DNA of 64,000 bases from JAMXLO01 sp963850535 (GCA_963850535.1 CAWKMC010000015.1:62001-126000), one strand, 5' to 3'; numbered from the stretch's first letter, positions 49,150 to 59,204 are shown. The notes: a model not told the origin generated them from the letters alone. Numbers and translations are program-made.

Positions 49150-49227
49150 CGTCTCCTCCCTGGCACGCCATAAATCTAGGCGGACCCCCACGGAGTGTCA
49201 CTGCATTTCGGGGAGACTTGGCAGGCT

Positions 49228-49467
49228 TTATCGCTTCCCTTGCTGTGCGTCGACGAAGGCACGCAGGACCGCGTTCATGCGCGTCTGGTAGCCAGGCCCC
49301 CCGTCACGGAACCAGGCAAGGACATCCTGGTCGATCCGCAACGAGATTGCCTGCTTTGGCTGCGGCCAGTCGACTTTAAAGCTGGTCCAGTCGGGCTGCC
49401 GCTTGCCACTGGTTCTGGCTGACTTTGCCTTGGATCGTGCGACCGTTTTCTTGCTAGCGCGCGCCAT
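49228..49467 (-). CDS. BrnA-like antitoxin, orphan
   Basis: A 79-residue basic protein with a lysine-rich start (MARASKKTVARSKAKSARTS) and the BrnA core (AISLRIDQDVLAWFRDGGPG, then YQTRMNAVLRAFVDAQQ), a ribbon-helix-helix DNA-binding antitoxin. A BrnT toxin would normally be just upstream; I see no such frame in either neighbour. It may be solitary or the toxin has been lost. Confidence 0.75.
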   Translation of the reverse strand: MARASKKTVARSKAKSARTSGKRQPDWTSFKVDWPQPKQAISLRIDQDVLAWFRDGGPGYQTRMNAVLRAFVDAQQGKR

Positions 49468-49618
49468 TTTGCCTCCAACCCATTGGCCATTCGCTAGCGT
49501 CTATACGCTTGTATGGTTTGAGATGGCAAGGCAGCGGGACAATGACGGTTGCGATGGCCCCCAATCCGACCTCGGAAGACCCCCGATCAAATCGCTGCAA
49601 TGACTTTTCGCTGGCGCC

Positions 49619-49957
49619 CTAGTCCCCGCCCAGCGCCGCCTCGGCGGCCCGCACCGCCTGCAGCGGCACAGGCGCGCGCCCGACCACCTGGCCGCCGACG
49701 CAGGCGAGCCAGTCGCCACCGTCCGGCCGCGATGGGCGGAGTTCGATCACCTTCGCCTCGTCGTCCAAAGCCACGGCGCGGTAGGTGCGCCAGCCGGACC
49801 AAATCGGGCCCAGAATGCGAACGACGCGGGCGATGGCCTCACCCGCGTCGTTGTGCCCGATCCATTCAAGGGTCCGGTGAACCCCGGGCCCCTCCTCCTG
49901 CCGGCCCCGCATCCAGTGGAGGCGGGGGGCGCGCACTAGGGTGCCCCCGTCATGCAA
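49619..49957 (-). CDS. hypothetical protein
   Basis: A 112-residue frame. The more likely start is the internal ATG (MRGRQEEGPGVHRTLEWIGH) at about 49912. It contains ARVVRILGPIWSGWRTYRAV, a short beta-like segment, and an alanine-rich C-terminal helix. It lies next to fusA, on the same strand. No known family, coding character moderate. Confidence 0.4.
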   Translation of the reverse strand: MHDGGTLVRAPRLHWMRGRQEEGPGVHRTLEWIGHNDAGEAIARVVRILGPIWSGWRTYRAVALDDEAKVIELRPSRPDGGDWLACVGGQVVGRAPVPLQAVRAAEAALGGD

Positions 49958-49966
49958 CCCTCACGA

Positions 49967-52063
49967 TCATGCGCTCTTGGCCATGATCTCGTCCGCGATG
50001 TTGCGCGGCACCGGATCGTAGTGGTGGAACTGCATGGTGAACGAGGCCCTGCCCTTGGTCATGCTTCTCAGATCTGAAATATAACCAAACATCTCCTTCA
50101 GGGGAACATGGGCGCGGACGATTACCGTTGACCCGCTGCTCTCCTGGTTCTGGATCATGCCGCGCCGCCGGTTCAGGTCGCCCACGACGTCGCCGACATG
50201 ATCCGCCGGCGTGGTGATCTCCACATCCATCACCGGCTCCAGGATGATCGGCGAGGCCTTCTTCATTCCATCGCGGAAGCACGACTTCGCGGCGATCTCG
50301 AACGCGAGCGCGGACGAGTCGACGTCGTGATACTTGCCGTCGATCAGCGAGTACTTGAAGTCCACGGTCGGGAAGCCGGCCAGCACACCGGTCTCGGCCT
50401 GCTGCGCGATCCCCTTCTCCACCGCCGGAATATACTCCTTCGGCACGGAGCCGCCGACCACTTTGTTCTCGAACACCACGCCTTCATTCCGGCCAAGCGG
50501 TTCAAAGATGATCTTCACTTCGGCATACTGACCGGAACCGCCGGTCTGCTTCTTGTGGGTGTAAGTCTCGGTGTGCGCGCGGGTGATCGTCTCGCGATAA
50601 GCCACCTGCGGCGCGCCGATATTCGCCTCGACACCATACTCGCGCTTCAGGCGGTCGATGATGATTTCGAGGTGCAATTCGCCCATACCGGACAGGATGG
50701 TCTGGCTGGTCTCGGGATCGGTGCGCAGCCGCAGGCTGGGGTCTTCCGCCGCTAGCTTCTGCAACGCGAGTGACATCTTCTCGACCGCTTCCTTGGTGCG
50801 CGGCTCAACCGAGATGTCGATGACCGGCACCGGGAAGGCCATCCGCTCCAGGATCACCTGATCCCGCTGCGATGCCAGTGTGTCGCCAGTGGTGGTGTCC
50901 TTCAGACCGACGAAGGCGGCGATGTCGCCGGCATACACCTCCTTGATCTCGGCACGCTTGTCGGCGTGCATCTGGAACATCCGGCCGATCCGCTCGCGAT
51001 GGCCCTTGGTGGTGTTCATCACCATATCGCCCGACTTCAGCGTGCCGGCATAGACGCGCACGAAGGTCAAGGTGCCGTACTTGTCGTTAATGATTTTGAA
51101 CGCCAGACCGGCGAACGATGCGCCTGGATCCGCCTTGATCCGGCGGCGTTCGGCATGCTCTTCCTCGCCTTCTTCCGCGGCAACCGCGATCCCAGGGACA
51201 TCGAGCGGCGAAGGCAGATAGTCGATCACCGCGTCGAGCAGCGGCTGCACGCCCTTGTTCTTGAATGCAGTACCGCACAGTACCGGACGGAAAGCGCCGG
51301 ATATGGTACCAGCCTTGACGCAGCGCTTCAGCGTGGCGACCTCGACGTCACCCTTGTCGAAGTATTCCTCCATCGCTGCGTCATCGACCGACAGCGCCGT
51401 GTCCAGCAGCAGTTGCCGATACTCCTTCGCCTGCTCGGCGAGGTCGGCAGGGATCGGCTCGTCGTGATACTTCGCGCCGAGTTCGCCGCCTTCCCAGACG
51501 ATCGCCTTCATCTCGACCAGGTCGACGACGCCGACGAACTTGTCCTCGATACCGATCGGCAGCTGCAGCGGCAGCGCGACGATGTCGAGCTTCTCCTTCA
51601 GCGTCGCAAATGCCTTGAAGAAGTCGGCCCCGGTGCGGTCCAGTTTGTTGATGAAGATGACGCGCGGAACGTTGTAGCGATCAGCCAGACGCCAATTGGT
51701 CTCGGACTGCGGCTGCACACCGGCCACGCCCTCGATGATGAACACGGCGCCATCGAGCACGCGCAGCGAGCGGTTCACCTCGATGTTGAAATCGATATGA
51801 CCTGGAGTATCGATGATGTTGATCCGGTGGTCGTGCCACTCGCAGGTGACGGCAGCCGAGGTGATTGTGATCCCTCGCTCACGCTCCTGCTCCATGTAGT
51901 CGGTCGTGGTGTTGCCATCGTGGACCTCGCCGATCCTGTAGGACATTCCGGTATAGTAAAGGATCCGCTCCGTCGTCGTGGTCTTGCCCGCGTCGATATG
52001 CGCGGTGATGCCGATATTGCGGATCTTTTCGAGCGGCGTCCCAGGCACGTTGCAACCCTCCAT
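49967..52063 (-). CDS. fusA: translation elongation factor G
   Basis: A 698-residue GTPase that moves tRNA and mRNA through the ribosome. GTP motifs: AHIDAGKTTTTERILYYTG (G1), DTPGHIDF (G3), NKLDRTGADFF (G4). Domains II, III, IV and V follow (ADPSLRLRTDPETSQTILSG, GVVFENKVVGGSVPKEYIPA, MKKASPIILEPVMDVEITTP). It lies apart from rpsL/rpsG/tuf, which are not in the window. No frameshift. Confidence 0.98.
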   Translation of the reverse strand: MEGCNVPGTPLEKIRNIGITAHIDAGKTTTTERILYYTGMSYRIGEVHDGNTTTDYMEQERERGITITSAAVTCEWHDHRINIIDTPGHIDFNIEVNRSLRVLDGAVFIIEGVAGVQPQSETNWRLADRYNVPRVIFINKLDRTGADFFKAFATLKEKLDIVALPLQLPIGIEDKFVGVVDLVEMKAIVWEGGELGAKYHDEPIPADLAEQAKEYRQLLLDTALSVDDAAMEEYFDKGDVEVATLKRCVKAGTISGAFRPVLCGTAFKNKGVQPLLDAVIDYLPSPLDVPGIAVAAEEGEEEHAERRRIKADPGASFAGLAFKIINDKYGTLTFVRVYAGTLKSGDMVMNTTKGHRERIGRMFQMHADKRAEIKEVYAGDIAAFVGLKDTTTGDTLASQRDQVILERMAFPVPVIDISVEPRTKEAVEKMSLALQKLAAEDPSLRLRTDPETSQTILSGMGELHLEIIIDRLKREYGVEANIGAPQVAYRETITRAHTETYTHKKQTGGSGQYAEVKIIFEPLGRNEGVVFENKVVGGSVPKEYIPAVEKGIAQQAETGVLAGFPTVDFKYSLIDGKYHDVDSSALAFEIAAKSCFRDGMKKASPIILEPVMDVEITTPADHVGDVVGDLNRRRGMIQNQESSGSTVIVRAHVPLKEMFGYISDLRSMTKGRASFTMQFHHYDPVPRNIADEIMAKSA

Positions 52064-52252
52064 ACCACGACGGGCGCCCCGGAACCCCGGTTCCGCGCGC
52101 CCGCCTCTCGAGTGAACAGATGCTGCACTGCGGCACTATTTGCAAGGATTATCAGCGCGTCGTGGCGCAACTCACGCATGCATCGAGCGATCGAGAATGC
52201 ATCTCACCATTTGTCACTCTCTGACACAGGGTCAAGATGTAATGGCCCGGTC

Positions 52253-53561
52253 ATGGACATTCGTGCTGCACAGGCACTTGTGCGCTTCGGGCTGGGTCGC
52301 CGTGGTGGGGAAAGTGTGCCGGGCGATCCTGCCGAGTGGCTGCGCGGCCAATTGGCGCACCCAGACCCATGGATCGGCGAGGCGCGGCCGAGCACCGGCT
52401 CGCGGGCTGGCGGCGCTGCGCGCAGGATCGGGCTGAGAAGCCGCCACCCGGCGAGCGGCGCGTGCCGCGCTCTGTACCACGCCGAGGCCGCGGCCGCTCT
52501 GGAGAATGCGCTGACCACGCCGAGGCCCTTCCGTGAGCGGCTGGTGTGGTTCTGGACCAATCACTTCACCGTCTCGATCCGGGGTGGTGTGGCGGCGACT
52601 GCTGGCGCCTTCGTCGAGGAGGCGATCCGCCCGCACGTCACCGGGCGGTTCGAGGACATGCTGTTCGCCGTCATGCGCCATCCGGCGATGCTGATGTATC
52701 TCAACAATGCCGGGTCGGTTGGGCCAGACAGCCCTGCGGGCCAGCGCAGCCATCGCGGCCTCAACGAGAACCTGGCACGCGAATGCCTGGAACTGCACAC
52801 GGTCAGTCCTGCCGCTGGCTACACTCAGGCGGATGTCACCAATTTCGCCAAGCTGCTGACCGGCTGGTCGATCGACCTGCGGGCTGATCCGCCTGGCTTC
52901 TGCTTCCGCCCGATCGCCCACGAGCCCGGGGCACAACTTTTGATGGGCCAGGAGTTTCCGGAAGGCGAGGATGGCGGCAATGCCGCACTGCATTTCCTGG
53001 CCAACCACCCGTCAACGCATCGATTCCTGGCCACCAAGCTGGTTCGGCATTTCGTCGCCGACGAGCCGCCGGCTGACGCCGCCCGATGCGTGGAAGGCGT
53101 GCTGCGCGACACGCGGGGAGACCTGGGCGCGGCTGCCGTTGCCCTGATCTCGCTGGACGCAGCTTGGCAGCCGGCGAGCCAAGTTGCGCACGCCGCTGGA
53201 CTTCGTCGTCGCCACATTGCGCGTGCTGGACCTGCCCACCGAGCAACGGCCGGGCATGAACCTGCCCGGTATCGTCGGCAGCCTGGGCCAGCCGATGTGG
53301 AACGCGCCGCAGCCGAACGGCTGGCCCGATCGGGCCAGCGACTGGGCCACGCCTGAGGCGATGATGCGACGGATCGACTGGGCCTATGGCGTTTCGGGCC
53401 GGGTCGCCTCACCGGATAGCGGGCGGGATGCGGCAGAGCTTGCCGAGGCGACGCTCGGGCCGTTGCTCAGCGACGGCACATTGCAGGCGGTGCACCGCGC
53501 CGGCTCGCGGCGCGATGCCATGACCCTGCTGCTGACCTCTCCCGAATTCCAGAGGCGATAA
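52253..53561 (+). pseudogene. DUF1800 protein, multiply frameshifted
   Basis: The ATG at 52253 starts MDIRAAQALVRFGLGRRGGE, characteristic of DUF1800. Later parts AAALENALTTPRPFRERLVW, RHPAMLMYLNNAGSVGPDSP and NFAKLLTGWSIDL also fit. Between 52395 and 52470 the best family-like segments (GLAALRA; AEKPPPGERRV; ALYHAEA) fall in three successive frames, i.e. three closely spaced +1 shifts. A fourth +1 shift at about 53175-53185 moves LISLDAAWQPAS to LRTPLDFVVATLRVLDLPT. The end (LLLTSPEFQRR) overlaps the DUF1501 start (TAATG). The pair is usually intact and secreted; here the first member is likely dead. Confidence 0.75.
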
Positions 53562-54739
53562 TGCTGCAGCTTTCCCGCCGTGCCGCGTTGCTCGGCCTTA
53601 CCTCGGTATTTGCCGTTGGCCGTGCATCGCTGGCACTTGCCACTGCGCCGACCGATCGACGCTTCGTGGTGGTCATCCTGCGCGGCGCGATGGATGGGTT
53701 GTCCGTGGTGGTGCCGCACGGCGATCCGGCGCTTGCCGGCCTGCGCGGGGAACTGGTTCCCGAGGGTCTGCTCGATCTCGGCGGCTTCTACGGACTGCAC
53801 CCGACGCTGACGAACTTGCACGCGATGTATCAGGCTGGCGAACTCCTGCCGGTCCATGCAGTCGCGGGCCCCACCAGGGTGCGCAGCCACTTCGAGGCGC
53901 AGGACTGTCTCGAAAGCGGGGCGGACCATCGTATGACCAGCGGTTGGCTCAACCGCGCTGTCGCCGCGTTGCCAGATAGTTCGGTCAGCCGTCCCGAAGG
54001 CGACGCGATGGCGATCGGCGTCTCGGTCCCCCTGCTGCTGCGCGGTCCGGTGACGGTCGGCAACTGGTCGCCGCACGGCGATGCCGCACCCAATCCGGAC
54101 CTGTACGCGCAGATCGCCTTGCTCAACCAACGGGATAGCCTGATCGGACCTGCAGTGGCCGAGGGTCTAAGGGCGCGCGGGTTCAGCAGCCAGGTACTGG
54201 CGACGGACGATGCACAGCCTCCGGGCAACAACCGCTACGCCTTCCCCGCCCTGGCACGGGCCGCGGGGCAAATGCTGCGCGCCGACGATGGCCCGCGCAT
54301 CGCGGCGATGGAGATCGGCGGTTGGGATACTCACGTCTCCCAGATGCCTCGGCTGGCGCGCGTGCTGAGGGAACTCGATGCAGGTCTCGCCGGGCTGAAA
54401 GATGGGCTTGGACCCGCATGGGCGCAGACCGCCGTGCTGGTAATGACGGAATTCGGCCGCACCGTGCGGGTGAACGGCACCAAGGGGACCGACCATGGCA
54501 CCGCCACTGTCGGCTTCGTGCTCGGTGGCGCGGTGGCAGGCGGACGTGTGCTCGCGGACTGGCCAGGCCTCGGAGCAGGCAAGCTGCTGGAAAACCGCGA
54601 CCTGCAGCCGACCTGCGATCTGCGCTCGGTTGCCAAGGGGCTGCTTGTCGAGCACCTGGATCTGAACCAGTCAGCGCTGAATGCGGTGTTTCCGGAAAGC
54701 GGTGACGTCACGCCGATGCGGCACTTGGTCGTCACATAG
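53561..54739 (+). CDS. DUF1501 secreted protein (Tat signal)
   Basis: A 392-residue protein with an N-terminal twin-arginine signal (LSRRAALLGLTSVFAVG), so it should be exported folded to the periplasm. The DUF1501 body resembles a sulfatase/phosphatase-type fold: VVVILRGAMDGLSVVVPHGD, HFEAQDCLESGADHRMTSGW, MEIGGWDTHVSQ, VLVMTEFGRTVRVNGTKGTD and HGTATVGFVLGGAVAGGRVL. It is coupled to the DUF1800 gene, whose product is normally its partner. Function unknown. Confidence 0.85.
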   Translation: MLQLSRRAALLGLTSVFAVGRASLALATAPTDRRFVVVILRGAMDGLSVVVPHGDPALAGLRGELVPEGLLDLGGFYGLHPTLTNLHAMYQAGELLPVHAVAGPTRVRSHFEAQDCLESGADHRMTSGWLNRAVAALPDSSVSRPEGDAMAIGVSVPLLLRGPVTVGNWSPHGDAAPNPDLYAQIALLNQRDSLIGPAVAEGLRARGFSSQVLATDDAQPPGNNRYAFPALARAAGQMLRADDGPRIAAMEIGGWDTHVSQMPRLARVLRELDAGLAGLKDGLGPAWAQTAVLVMTEFGRTVRVNGTKGTDHGTATVGFVLGGAVAGGRVLADWPGLGAGKLLENRDLQPTCDLRSVAKGLLVEHLDLNQSALNAVFPESGDVTPMRHLVVT

Positions 54740-54849
54740 CCGCCGGCTCCGGGCACAAATGTCGGGCAGCTTCGTCGCCGCGCTCACTCATCGGGTGACA
54801 GTCCGCCATGAGTGCGATACAACCTCTGCGTGCATCGAGAGAGGCAAGC

Positions 54850-55899
54850 GTGAGGTCAAAGCTCATTTCCGCGGCAGCCGGTTGCGTGGCTGCCGTCGTG
54901 GCATGCGTTGAGTTCGGATTTCCGGCGAAGGCTTGCAGTCTGATCCTGTGGAACACCAACGGCCAGGCGGTCGTTGCCGCACGGACCTGGGACCTTTACG
55001 TCGACGAGAAGCCGCGCCTCGTCTATCTGCCGCGCGGTATCGCTCGCCGTGGCGTTGCCGACAGCAACGCGGCCCAGTGGACTTCGAAGTTTGCGAGCAC
55101 GGTGCTGACCGCCTTCGACGCCGGATCGGGCGACGGTATGAACGAGGCCGGGCTCGGCGCGCATCTCCTTTATCTGCATGGCACCGAACACGAGGCCGCC
55201 GACGCGCGGCCTGCGGTCTCGAACCTCTGGTGGGCGCAGTATGCCCTGGACAACTACGCCACGGTGGCCGAGGCCCTGGAGGGGCTCACGAAGGTGCAGA
55301 TCGTTTCGACCAAGGCGCTCGGGCGCGAATGGCCGGTGCACCTTGCCCTCGAGGATGCCGCCGGCGACAGCGCGGTGCTTGAGTTCGTCGAAGGCAGGCT
55401 GGTCGTTCACCACGGCAAGGACGTCACCGTGATGACCAACGAGCCGACGCTGGACGAGCAACTCGCCAATCTGAAGCGCTACAAACTGTTCGGCGGCAAC
55501 CTCGCGATGCCGGGCGACGTCGACCCTTCGAGCCGCTTCGTCCGCGCCGCGTCCTACCTGAAGACCCTGCCGAAGCCGGCGAACACGTATGAGGCGGTGA
55601 GCCATCTCGCCGGTATTGTCCGCAACGTCGCCGTGCCATTCGGGGCGGAGAACACGTCCGGCACCGAAGCCGTGGACACCTGGCCCACACGATGGGCCAC
55701 TGTCGTCGACCTCACCCACAAGGTCTACTATGTGATGCCCGTCAACAGCCCGGCCGTCTTCTGGGTGGACTTCGGCAAGCTCGACGCCAAGTCATCGGAC
55801 ATTCTCGCCCTCGATCCATACGACATCCGGCTTAGCGGCGACGTATCGGCGCAGTTGAAGAGCTTCGCGCCCGTGCAGAGGCCCTTTCCCACGCCCTGA
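54850..55899 (+). CDS. linear amide C-N hydrolase (choloylglycine hydrolase family), secreted
   Basis: A 349-residue Ntn-type hydrolase. GTG 54850 gives a signal peptide (SKLISAAAGCVAAVVACVEF) ending in PAKA before Cys29 (CSLILWNTNGQAVVAARTWD), the N-terminal nucleophile after processing. ATG 54808 would add 14 residues. Further parts: GMNEAGLGAHLLYLHGTEHE, WWAQYALDNYATVAEALEGL, VMTNEPTLDEQLANLKRYKL. Relatives are bile salt hydrolases and penicillin V acylases; in this setting it may cleave N-acyl amides such as quorum-sensing lactones in the periplasm. Confidence 0.85.
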   Translation: MRSKLISAAAGCVAAVVACVEFGFPAKACSLILWNTNGQAVVAARTWDLYVDEKPRLVYLPRGIARRGVADSNAAQWTSKFASTVLTAFDAGSGDGMNEAGLGAHLLYLHGTEHEAADARPAVSNLWWAQYALDNYATVAEALEGLTKVQIVSTKALGREWPVHLALEDAAGDSAVLEFVEGRLVVHHGKDVTVMTNEPTLDEQLANLKRYKLFGGNLAMPGDVDPSSRFVRAASYLKTLPKPANTYEAVSHLAGIVRNVAVPFGAENTSGTEAVDTWPTRWATVVDLTHKVYYVMPVNSPAVFWVDFGKLDAKSSDILALDPYDIRLSGDVSAQLKSFAPVQRPFPTP

Positions 55900-56174
55900 T
55901 CACGGGGCGCGGGCGGACATCCAAACCATCGACGGGATCGCTTTGGAGAAATGACAAGGCCAAGCGTGTTCTGGGTTGAGATGGACGGATTGAACCTGGT
56001 GCAGGACCAGCCGACCCGCAGGCTACCTGCCAACGGACAAGTCCATTCGGGTCGAAGCTCTGGCACTGTCGCGCCGCCGAGCCATCCGTCTTCATGGCTG
56101 CCGCTGGCTACTGAAGTCTCGGCTTCCGCTTGGTCCGGGCAAAGGCGCGGTCGTAGCCCAGATGCAGTAGGGCG

Positions 56175-56511
56175 ATGTTGATGAAGTGGGGCTATTTGCT
56201 AGTCGCAATCGTGGCGGAAGTGGCCGCCACGTCGGCATTGAAGGCATCGCAGGGGTTCACGGTGCTGCTGCCCTCGGCGATCGTGGCTTTTGGGTTACGC
56301 TGTAGCGTTCTATTTTCTGTCGCTGACGCTGAACGCCATTTCCGTCGGCATCGCGTATGCGCTGTGGTCCGGTATCGGTATCGTCTTCATAACGGCGGTC
56401 GGCTGGCTGTGGTTCGGCCAAGCCCTCGACACAGCGGCAATGCTCGGCATCGCCCTTATCGTCGCGGGCGTGGGCGTCATCAACCTGTTCTCGAACGCGG
56501 CAGCCCATTAG
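56175..56511 (+). pseudogene. SMR-family multidrug efflux protein (EmrE-like), frameshifted
   Basis: Starting at ATG 56175 or 56181 (MKWGYLLVAIVAEVAATSAL) the frame gives the first helix of a small multidrug resistance pump with the essential Glu in VAEVAATSALKAS. At TTTTGGG (56287-56293) one extra G moves the frame; the rest continues as GYAVAFYFLSLTLNAISVGI, then AYALWSGIGIVFITAVGWLW, ending at 56509-56511. Restored, it would be about 110 residues, normal for SMR. Confidence 0.8.
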
Positions 56512-56669
56512 GCCGGTTTAACCAAGCATATCGGGCGCGATCACACGAAATGGCGCATGGTGTGCGCCGCAGGCCAGGTCGAAGCCGGTGCGTCGTGCTC
56601 TCTCCCGCTCCGCTCAATCAGGAATTTCCGGGGCCACGCACAATTAGCGCTACCCGATGACAAGGACGA

Positions 56670-57041
56670 TTATGACGTCCGGCTGATCGGTCGGAAATCG
56701 TATGCGATCTTCACCGCAGGATTTGCTGCCTGCAACTCCTGCAAGCGGCTTTTCAGTTCCGTCTGGCCAACCTTCAGCAAAGTACCGTCATCGAGCAGCA
56801 ATTGGAACACCGGTTTGCCGTTCTCTCTGACCAGCCTCACGGTTGCTGCCTTGATGCCGGTTGAGATGGCAGAGCGGAATTGGCGGAGGAAGCGAAGGCC
56901 GCTTTCAGTCAGGAACCATGTCATTGCACGCTGGTTTGCAAATTTGGTCGGAGACCGCGTCAATGTCGCGGCAACCTCTTCGGTCACGATCATCGGCTCG
57001 CCTTGCGCGGGCAGCGACAGTAGGGCCTCGATCATCGTCAC
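56670..57041 (-). CDS. hypothetical protein
   Basis: A 123-residue frame (or 107 residues from an inner ATG, MIVTEEVAATLTRSPTKFAN). It contains an apparent helical N-terminal part and TVRLVRENGKPVFQLLLDDG, TELKSRLQELQAANPAVKIA. No recognised family. It lies between the broken SMR gene and the amidohydrolase on the other strand. Real by length and amino-acid make-up, not by homology. Confidence 0.5.
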   Translation of the reverse strand: MTMIEALLSLPAQGEPMIVTEEVAATLTRSPTKFANQRAMTWFLTESGLRFLRQFRSAISTGIKAATVRLVRENGKPVFQLLLDDGTLLKVGQTELKSRLQELQAANPAVKIAYDFRPISRTS

Positions 57042-57250
57042 GGGAAATACTCCAGCAGGACTTTATTTTATCCTTTGTTAACGACTTGTCCAGGATTACT
57101 GATAAGAACAGAATACAATGGTCTTCCATTCCAATACCTATATTGGGTGTTCTCACATGCGCCCTTGAACTTCCGGCGCATGAGGGAGAGGCATCGCGCA
57201 CCCCGCTCACCTGGGCTATCGCTGGCTGTGGCAGAGACGAGGGGACCGGC

Positions 57251-58489
57251 ATGAGCGAAGCGGTGGCTGCGGTCAGCGAGCAGCGTCAGTGGGATCACCT
57301 GATGGCGATGGCAGCAATCGGCGCCATTCCCGGCAATGGCGTCAACCGCGCCTGCCTGACCGATCTGGATCGCAGGGCCCGTCGGCTGCTGATTGACTGG
57401 GCGAAAGAGATCGGTGCCTCGGTCTCGATTGACGCTGCCGCCAATCTTTGGCTCCGCCGCGAAGGGACCGACCCGCATGCACCTCCGGTGCTCACCGGCA
57501 GCCACATGGACACACAGCCGAATGGTGGCCGGTTCGACGGCATTTACGGCGTGATCGCCGGCCTCGAGGCGTTGACCGCGCTGCACGATGCTGGCGTTCG
57601 ACTGCGCCGGCCGGTCGAGGTGGTGGCCTGGACGAACGAGGAAGGCGGCCGCTTCGCCCCGGGCTGCATGGGCAGCATGGCGTGGGGCGGCGCTCGCCGC
57701 ATCGAGGAGTTTGCCGATGTGCATGATCCCGACGGCATGCGCTTTGGAGATGCGCTGGCGGCGCATCTAAGTGCCGAGAGCGATCTGCCGCACAGGCTGC
57801 TCGGCGGCGAACCGCACGCCTATGTCGAGGCGCACATCGAGCAGGGGCCGCGGCTGGAAAATGAAGGCGTTGATATCGGCGTGGTCACTGGGATTCAGGG
57901 CAGCCGCTGGTTCACCGTCACGCTGACCGGCGAGACTGCACACGCTGGCACGACGCCGCTCTCACTGCGACGCGATGCCGTGCAAGACATGGTACGGGCG
58001 ATTTCGGCGCTAAACGCGCTGATGCACGATCCGCATGATGTGCTGCGCTTCACGGTCGGCCGCGTCATTGTCGAGCCGAACACGTCGAACTCGGTGGCAA
58101 ACCGCACCAGCTTCACCATCGATTTTCGGCATCCCGACAAACAGGTGCTGCTCGCACGTGGCGATGCGGTAGCAGGCGTCGTGCAAGCCGCGGTGCGGGA
58201 CGCCGGCGTGACCGTTGAAGAGACGTTCCACGCGCTACCGGTATCGTTCGCTCCATCGGTGATCGATGCCGTTGAACGTGCTGCCGCAACGCAGGCATAT
58301 CGGCATATGCGCCTCCCGTCGGGCGCCTTTCACGATGCACAGTTCGCCGTGCCGGTGTGTCCCACAGGCATGATCTTCGTGCCGTGCCACAAGGGCATCA
58401 GCCACAATCCGGCGGAGTATTCGACATCCGAGCAACTGGGAGCAGGGACGCGCGTATTGACACAGGTTTTGGCAGAGCTTGCCGCGTAG
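57251..58489 (+). CDS. M20-family Zn-dependent amidohydrolase (N-carbamoyl-amino acid or allantoate type)
   Basis: A 412-residue enzyme from ATG 57251 (MSEAVAAVSEQRQWDHLMAM). Metal ligands are seen in TGSHMDTQPNGGRFDGIYGV (His, Asp), TNEEGGRFAPGCMGSMAWGG (Glu), EAHIEQGPRLENEGVDIGVV, and the late SGAFHDAQ. The lid domain has TGETAHAGTTPLSLRRDAVQ. It would hydrolyse N-carbamoyl amino acids, allantoate or ureidoglycolate. Followed after about 70 bases by the esterase gene. Confidence 0.9.
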   Translation: MSEAVAAVSEQRQWDHLMAMAAIGAIPGNGVNRACLTDLDRRARRLLIDWAKEIGASVSIDAAANLWLRREGTDPHAPPVLTGSHMDTQPNGGRFDGIYGVIAGLEALTALHDAGVRLRRPVEVVAWTNEEGGRFAPGCMGSMAWGGARRIEEFADVHDPDGMRFGDALAAHLSAESDLPHRLLGGEPHAYVEAHIEQGPRLENEGVDIGVVTGIQGSRWFTVTLTGETAHAGTTPLSLRRDAVQDMVRAISALNALMHDPHDVLRFTVGRVIVEPNTSNSVANRTSFTIDFRHPDKQVLLARGDAVAGVVQAAVRDAGVTVEETFHALPVSFAPSVIDAVERAAATQAYRHMRLPSGAFHDAQFAVPVCPTGMIFVPCHKGISHNPAEYSTSEQLGAGTRVLTQVLAELAA

Positions 58490-58559
58490 ACAGTCGGCTC
58501 TTGCCAACATCGTCGTGTGAGCGTTCTCGAACACTCGTCAGCCGATCGGGAGAGTTGGT

Positions 58560-59204
58560 GTGGTCAAGACAATTGAAAGTCGTGCGCTGATCTTTGTCCC
58601 GGATGGCCCGGGACCGCACCCGGTCCTGTGTTTCCTGCACGGTGCCGGCGAAGCGGCGTCGGATCGTGACGGTCAGCAACTACAGCCTCTGACCAGGGTG
58701 CTCACCCACCGCTCACCCGGCTGGCACGCAGAGAATGGAACGTCGTTCGTGGCGCGCTTCCTCGTGATATGTCCGCAGCTTGGCCGGGTGCGTCGCTGGG
58801 AGCCCGACGATGCGGAATGGGTCGATGCGCTGGTCCGGCATGCCATCGAGCAGCATGGTGGGGATGCGACGCGGCTTGCGCTGACCGGGTTCAGTCTCGG
58901 CGGCGAAGGTGCTTTTCAACTCGCCAGTGCAAGTCGGTATCGGTGGCCCGCTATTTGGGCGGTCGACCCGGCCTTGCAGCGCACCCCGCCGATGCCCGCT
59001 GATGATGTCCGCGTGTGGGTGCATCACGGCAACGATCAGCCTGGCGGCACCAACATGAGCGTGTTTGCCAAGGCGCTAGGTCTTGAGGCGTTTCGTGGCG
59101 ACCGATCGGCACGGCGTGTGATTTCATCCCTGCAGGAGGATCACGTCGGCACCTGCATTGCCGCCTATGCAACGCCGCAGGTGTACGATTGGCTGGTGCC
59201 TTAA
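58560..59204 (+). CDS. alpha/beta-hydrolase (esterase/PHB depolymerase-like)
   Basis: A 214-residue cytoplasmic hydrolase from GTG 58560. It has the oxyanion loop HPVLCFLHGAGEAASDRDGQ, the nucleophile elbow LTGFSLGGEGAFQLAS (G-x-S-x-G, Ser near residue 107), and late His/Asp candidates in VWVHHGNDQP. The fold is of the feruloyl esterase/phospholipase-carboxylesterase class; the substrate is unclear. Confidence 0.8.
   Translation: MVKTIESRALIFVPDGPGPHPVLCFLHGAGEAASDRDGQQLQPLTRVLTHRSPGWHAENGTSFVARFLVICPQLGRVRRWEPDDAEWVDALVRHAIEQHGGDATRLALTGFSLGGEGAFQLASASRYRWPAIWAVDPALQRTPPMPADDVRVWVHHGNDQPGGTNMSVFAKALGLEAFRGDRSARRVISSLQEDHVGTCIAAYATPQVYDWLVP

Noticed and set aside
49468..49618. BrnT toxin gene upstream of the BrnA-like gene
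   Set aside because: No frame of suitable length or motif is visible on the - strand.
50966..52252. Upstream extension of the DUF1800 frame, opposite fusA
   Set aside because: It is antisense to fusA; the real start is the ATG at 52253 with a family-like N terminus.
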